Positions 62,879 to 64,000 of a stretch of 64,000 nucleotides of DNA are shown here, piece by piece. Origin of the DNA: Sphingomonas asaccharolytica NBRC 15499 (GTDB taxonomy: Bacteria > Pseudomonadota > Alphaproteobacteria > Sphingomonadales > Sphingomonadaceae); the NCBI RefSeq assembly GCF_001598355.1, contig NZ_BCYU01000015.1:1-64000 (forward strand), read 5' to 3'. Position 1 is the stretch's first letter; every line of letters begins with the position of its first letter. Made by a program: the position numbers and the translations under genes. Below the pieces are notes generated by a model. That model was given only the letters and a program-made list of their open reading frames with translations. It made no database searches and had not been told where the DNA came from.

Positions 62879-64000
62879 ATGAGCGAACCGGCCGCAGCCC
62901 GGCGCGATCTATTGAGCGGCGCGATCACGGTCGCCGCGATCCTGATGTTCATCGGTACCGGCAGCCAAGTGCTGTCGATGGTCCTGAGCAACTGGATGCA
63001 CCATGACGGCGGCTCCGACCAGACGCTGATCATCGCCCTGCTCCTTAATGTCGCCCTGATCCTGTTCGGCTGGCGTCGTCATCGCGACTTGGCGAATGAA
63101 GTCACGGTGCGCACCGCGGCCGAGGAACGCGCCAACGTCCTCGCCTCCAGGGACCCGCTCACCGGCTTCCTCAATCGGCGCAGCCTGGCCGAGGAGGGCG
63201 CCGCGATGCTGGTTCGCGCCGACCGTCGTCACAAGGCGATGGCGCTGATGATGCTCGATCTCGACCATTTCAAGACGGTCAACGACATGCATGGCCATAC
63301 CGTCGGTGACGCGCTGTTGCGCGCCGTGGCCGACGAAATGGCGACCGCATTGCCCGAAAGTGCGCTGCTCGCGCGGTTCGGCGGCGACGAATTCGCCTGC
63401 GCGATGCTGTTCGATCCGGAAAATCCCGACAGCGTCGAGCGCGTCGCCGAACGGCTGGTGTCGCGGATGAGCCAGCCCTTTCATGTCGAGGGGCTTAACC
63501 TCCACGTCACGTGCTCGATCGGCATCGCCCGCAGCGATCGCGACGCGGCAACGATCGACGCTTTGCTGCGCTCGGGCGACATCGCCATGTACGCGGCCAA
63601 GAATGCCGGGCGGAATCGCCACGCCTGGTTCGACGTCTCGATGGAGCGCGAGCTCCAGTCGCGCAACGAGCTCGAAAGTTCGCTCCGCGTCGCTATTCCG
63701 CGCGGCGAGATCGTCCCTTATTTCGAACAACAGATCGACCTGGTCACCGGACGGCTGACCGGCTTCGAGGTGCTGGCTCGCTGGGAACATCCGCAGCGCG
63801 GCGTGATGATCCCCGACCAGTTCATCCCGATCGCCGAGGAAACCGGCATAATCGCGGATCTGTCGCTGTCCTTGATGCGCCAGGCCTTCCTGTCGGCGCG
63901 CGACTGGCATCCGCAGCTGCAATTGTCGGTCAATATCTCGCCGTGGCAGCTCAAGGATCCCTGGCTCGCACAAAAGATCATCAAGCTGCTGACCGAAACC
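62879..64000 (+). CDS. GGDEF-EAL protein (partial, runs off the window)
   Basis: The first 374 residues of a cyclic-di-GMP enzyme. Two membrane helices (about residues 12-32 and 49-65) are followed by a GGDEF domain with DPLTGFLNRRSL, LDLDHFKTVND and intact FGGDEF, so synthesis is possible. No RxxD inhibitory site lies five residues before it. An EAL domain begins with VPYFEQQIDLVTGRLTGFEV and LARWEHP (EVL in place of EAL), continues to SVNISPWQL and is cut by the window end. ATG 62879 has AGGGG upstream. Confidence 0.93.
   Translation, partial: MSEPAAARRDLLSGAITVAAILMFIGTGSQVLSMVLSNWMHHDGGSDQTLIIALLLNVALILFGWRRHRDLANEVTVRTAAEERANVLASRDPLTGFLNRRSLAEEGAAMLVRADRRHKAMALMMLDLDHFKTVNDMHGHTVGDALLRAVADEMATALPESALLARFGGDEFACAMLFDPENPDSVERVAERLVSRMSQPFHVEGLNLHVTCSIGIARSDRDAATIDALLRSGDIAMYAAKNAGRNRHAWFDVSMERELQSRNELESSLRVAIPRGEIVPYFEQQIDLVTGRLTGFEVLARWEHPQRGVMIPDQFIPIAEETGIIADLSLSLMRQAFLSARDWHPQLQLSVNISPWQLKDPWLAQKIIKLLTET

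Overview
The window is high-GC, densely coded chromosomal DNA. It looks like an alphaproteobacterium of the order Sphingomonadales, probably Sphingomonas or a near relative. The signs are AddAB instead of RecBCD, a DivL-type cell-cycle pseudokinase with tyrosine at the phospho-acceptor position, AmgK/MurU cell-wall recycling, an E1-beta subunit with its own lipoyl domain, a two-subunit 2-oxoglutarate:ferredoxin oxidoreductase and many small palindromic repeats between genes. I see no rRNA, tRNA, CRISPR array, prophage or classical insertion sequence.

Layout. 1-6 kb: secA with a small secreted protein upstream, a secreted protein with two TonB-C-like domains, argJ, a glutathione S-transferase and a frameshifted SEC-C zinc-motif gene. 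6-18.6 kb: a long minus-strand run, divL - ccdA/ccdB - tsaE - amgK - murU - addB - addA - trxA, with overlapping junctions from ccdA through addA and a clear terminator after trxA. 18.6-25 kb: pdhA-pdhB, an MFS exporter, cysK and a SleB-type wall hydrolase. 25-31 kb: a membrane glycosyltransferase-like protein, a broken GH79-like glycosidase, and a MerR regulator with an acyl-CoA dehydrogenase. 31-42 kb: hisI, purF, short-chain dehydrogenase, a GIY-YIG gene between perfect 30-bp inverted repeats, cfa, phrB, korAB, a histone-deacetylase-like amidohydrolase and an esterase. 42-54 kb: rppH, a DUF481 outer-membrane protein, an M20 peptidase with astA-astB (arginine succinylation), a DPP-IV-like peptidase, a VOC protein behind a SoxR-type promoter, tag, a serine beta-lactamase-like hydrolase and a D-aminoacylase. 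54-64 kb: the ffh-rpsP-rimM and trmD-rplS halves of a normally compact translation/SRP operon, split by about 4.5 kb of other genes, then a GGDEF-EAL protein running off the end.

The least explained signal is the set of palindromic repeats. Three sites have the same plan: two copies of a short hairpin sequence facing each other. One pair encloses only a few tens of bases (31.3 kb), one encloses a complete GIY-YIG gene (34.1-34.5 kb), and one belongs to a second sequence family (61.1 kb). Other palindromes lie directly against start codons or gene ends. They supply the apparent Shine-Dalgarno sequence of rppH and possibly rimM, the start region of a lipoprotein gene, and the terminator of the beta-lactamase gene. 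A non-autonomous repeat with a GIY-YIG-bearing partner is the best candidate here for an under-described mobile system.

Regulation readable in the DNA: a SoxR-type box in a 19-bp promoter spacer (VOC gene at 49.98 kb), a 16-bp perfect palindrome before the MerR gene, a 15-bp palindrome between a TetR gene and its divergent operon, and tandem palindromes over the ccdAB promoter.
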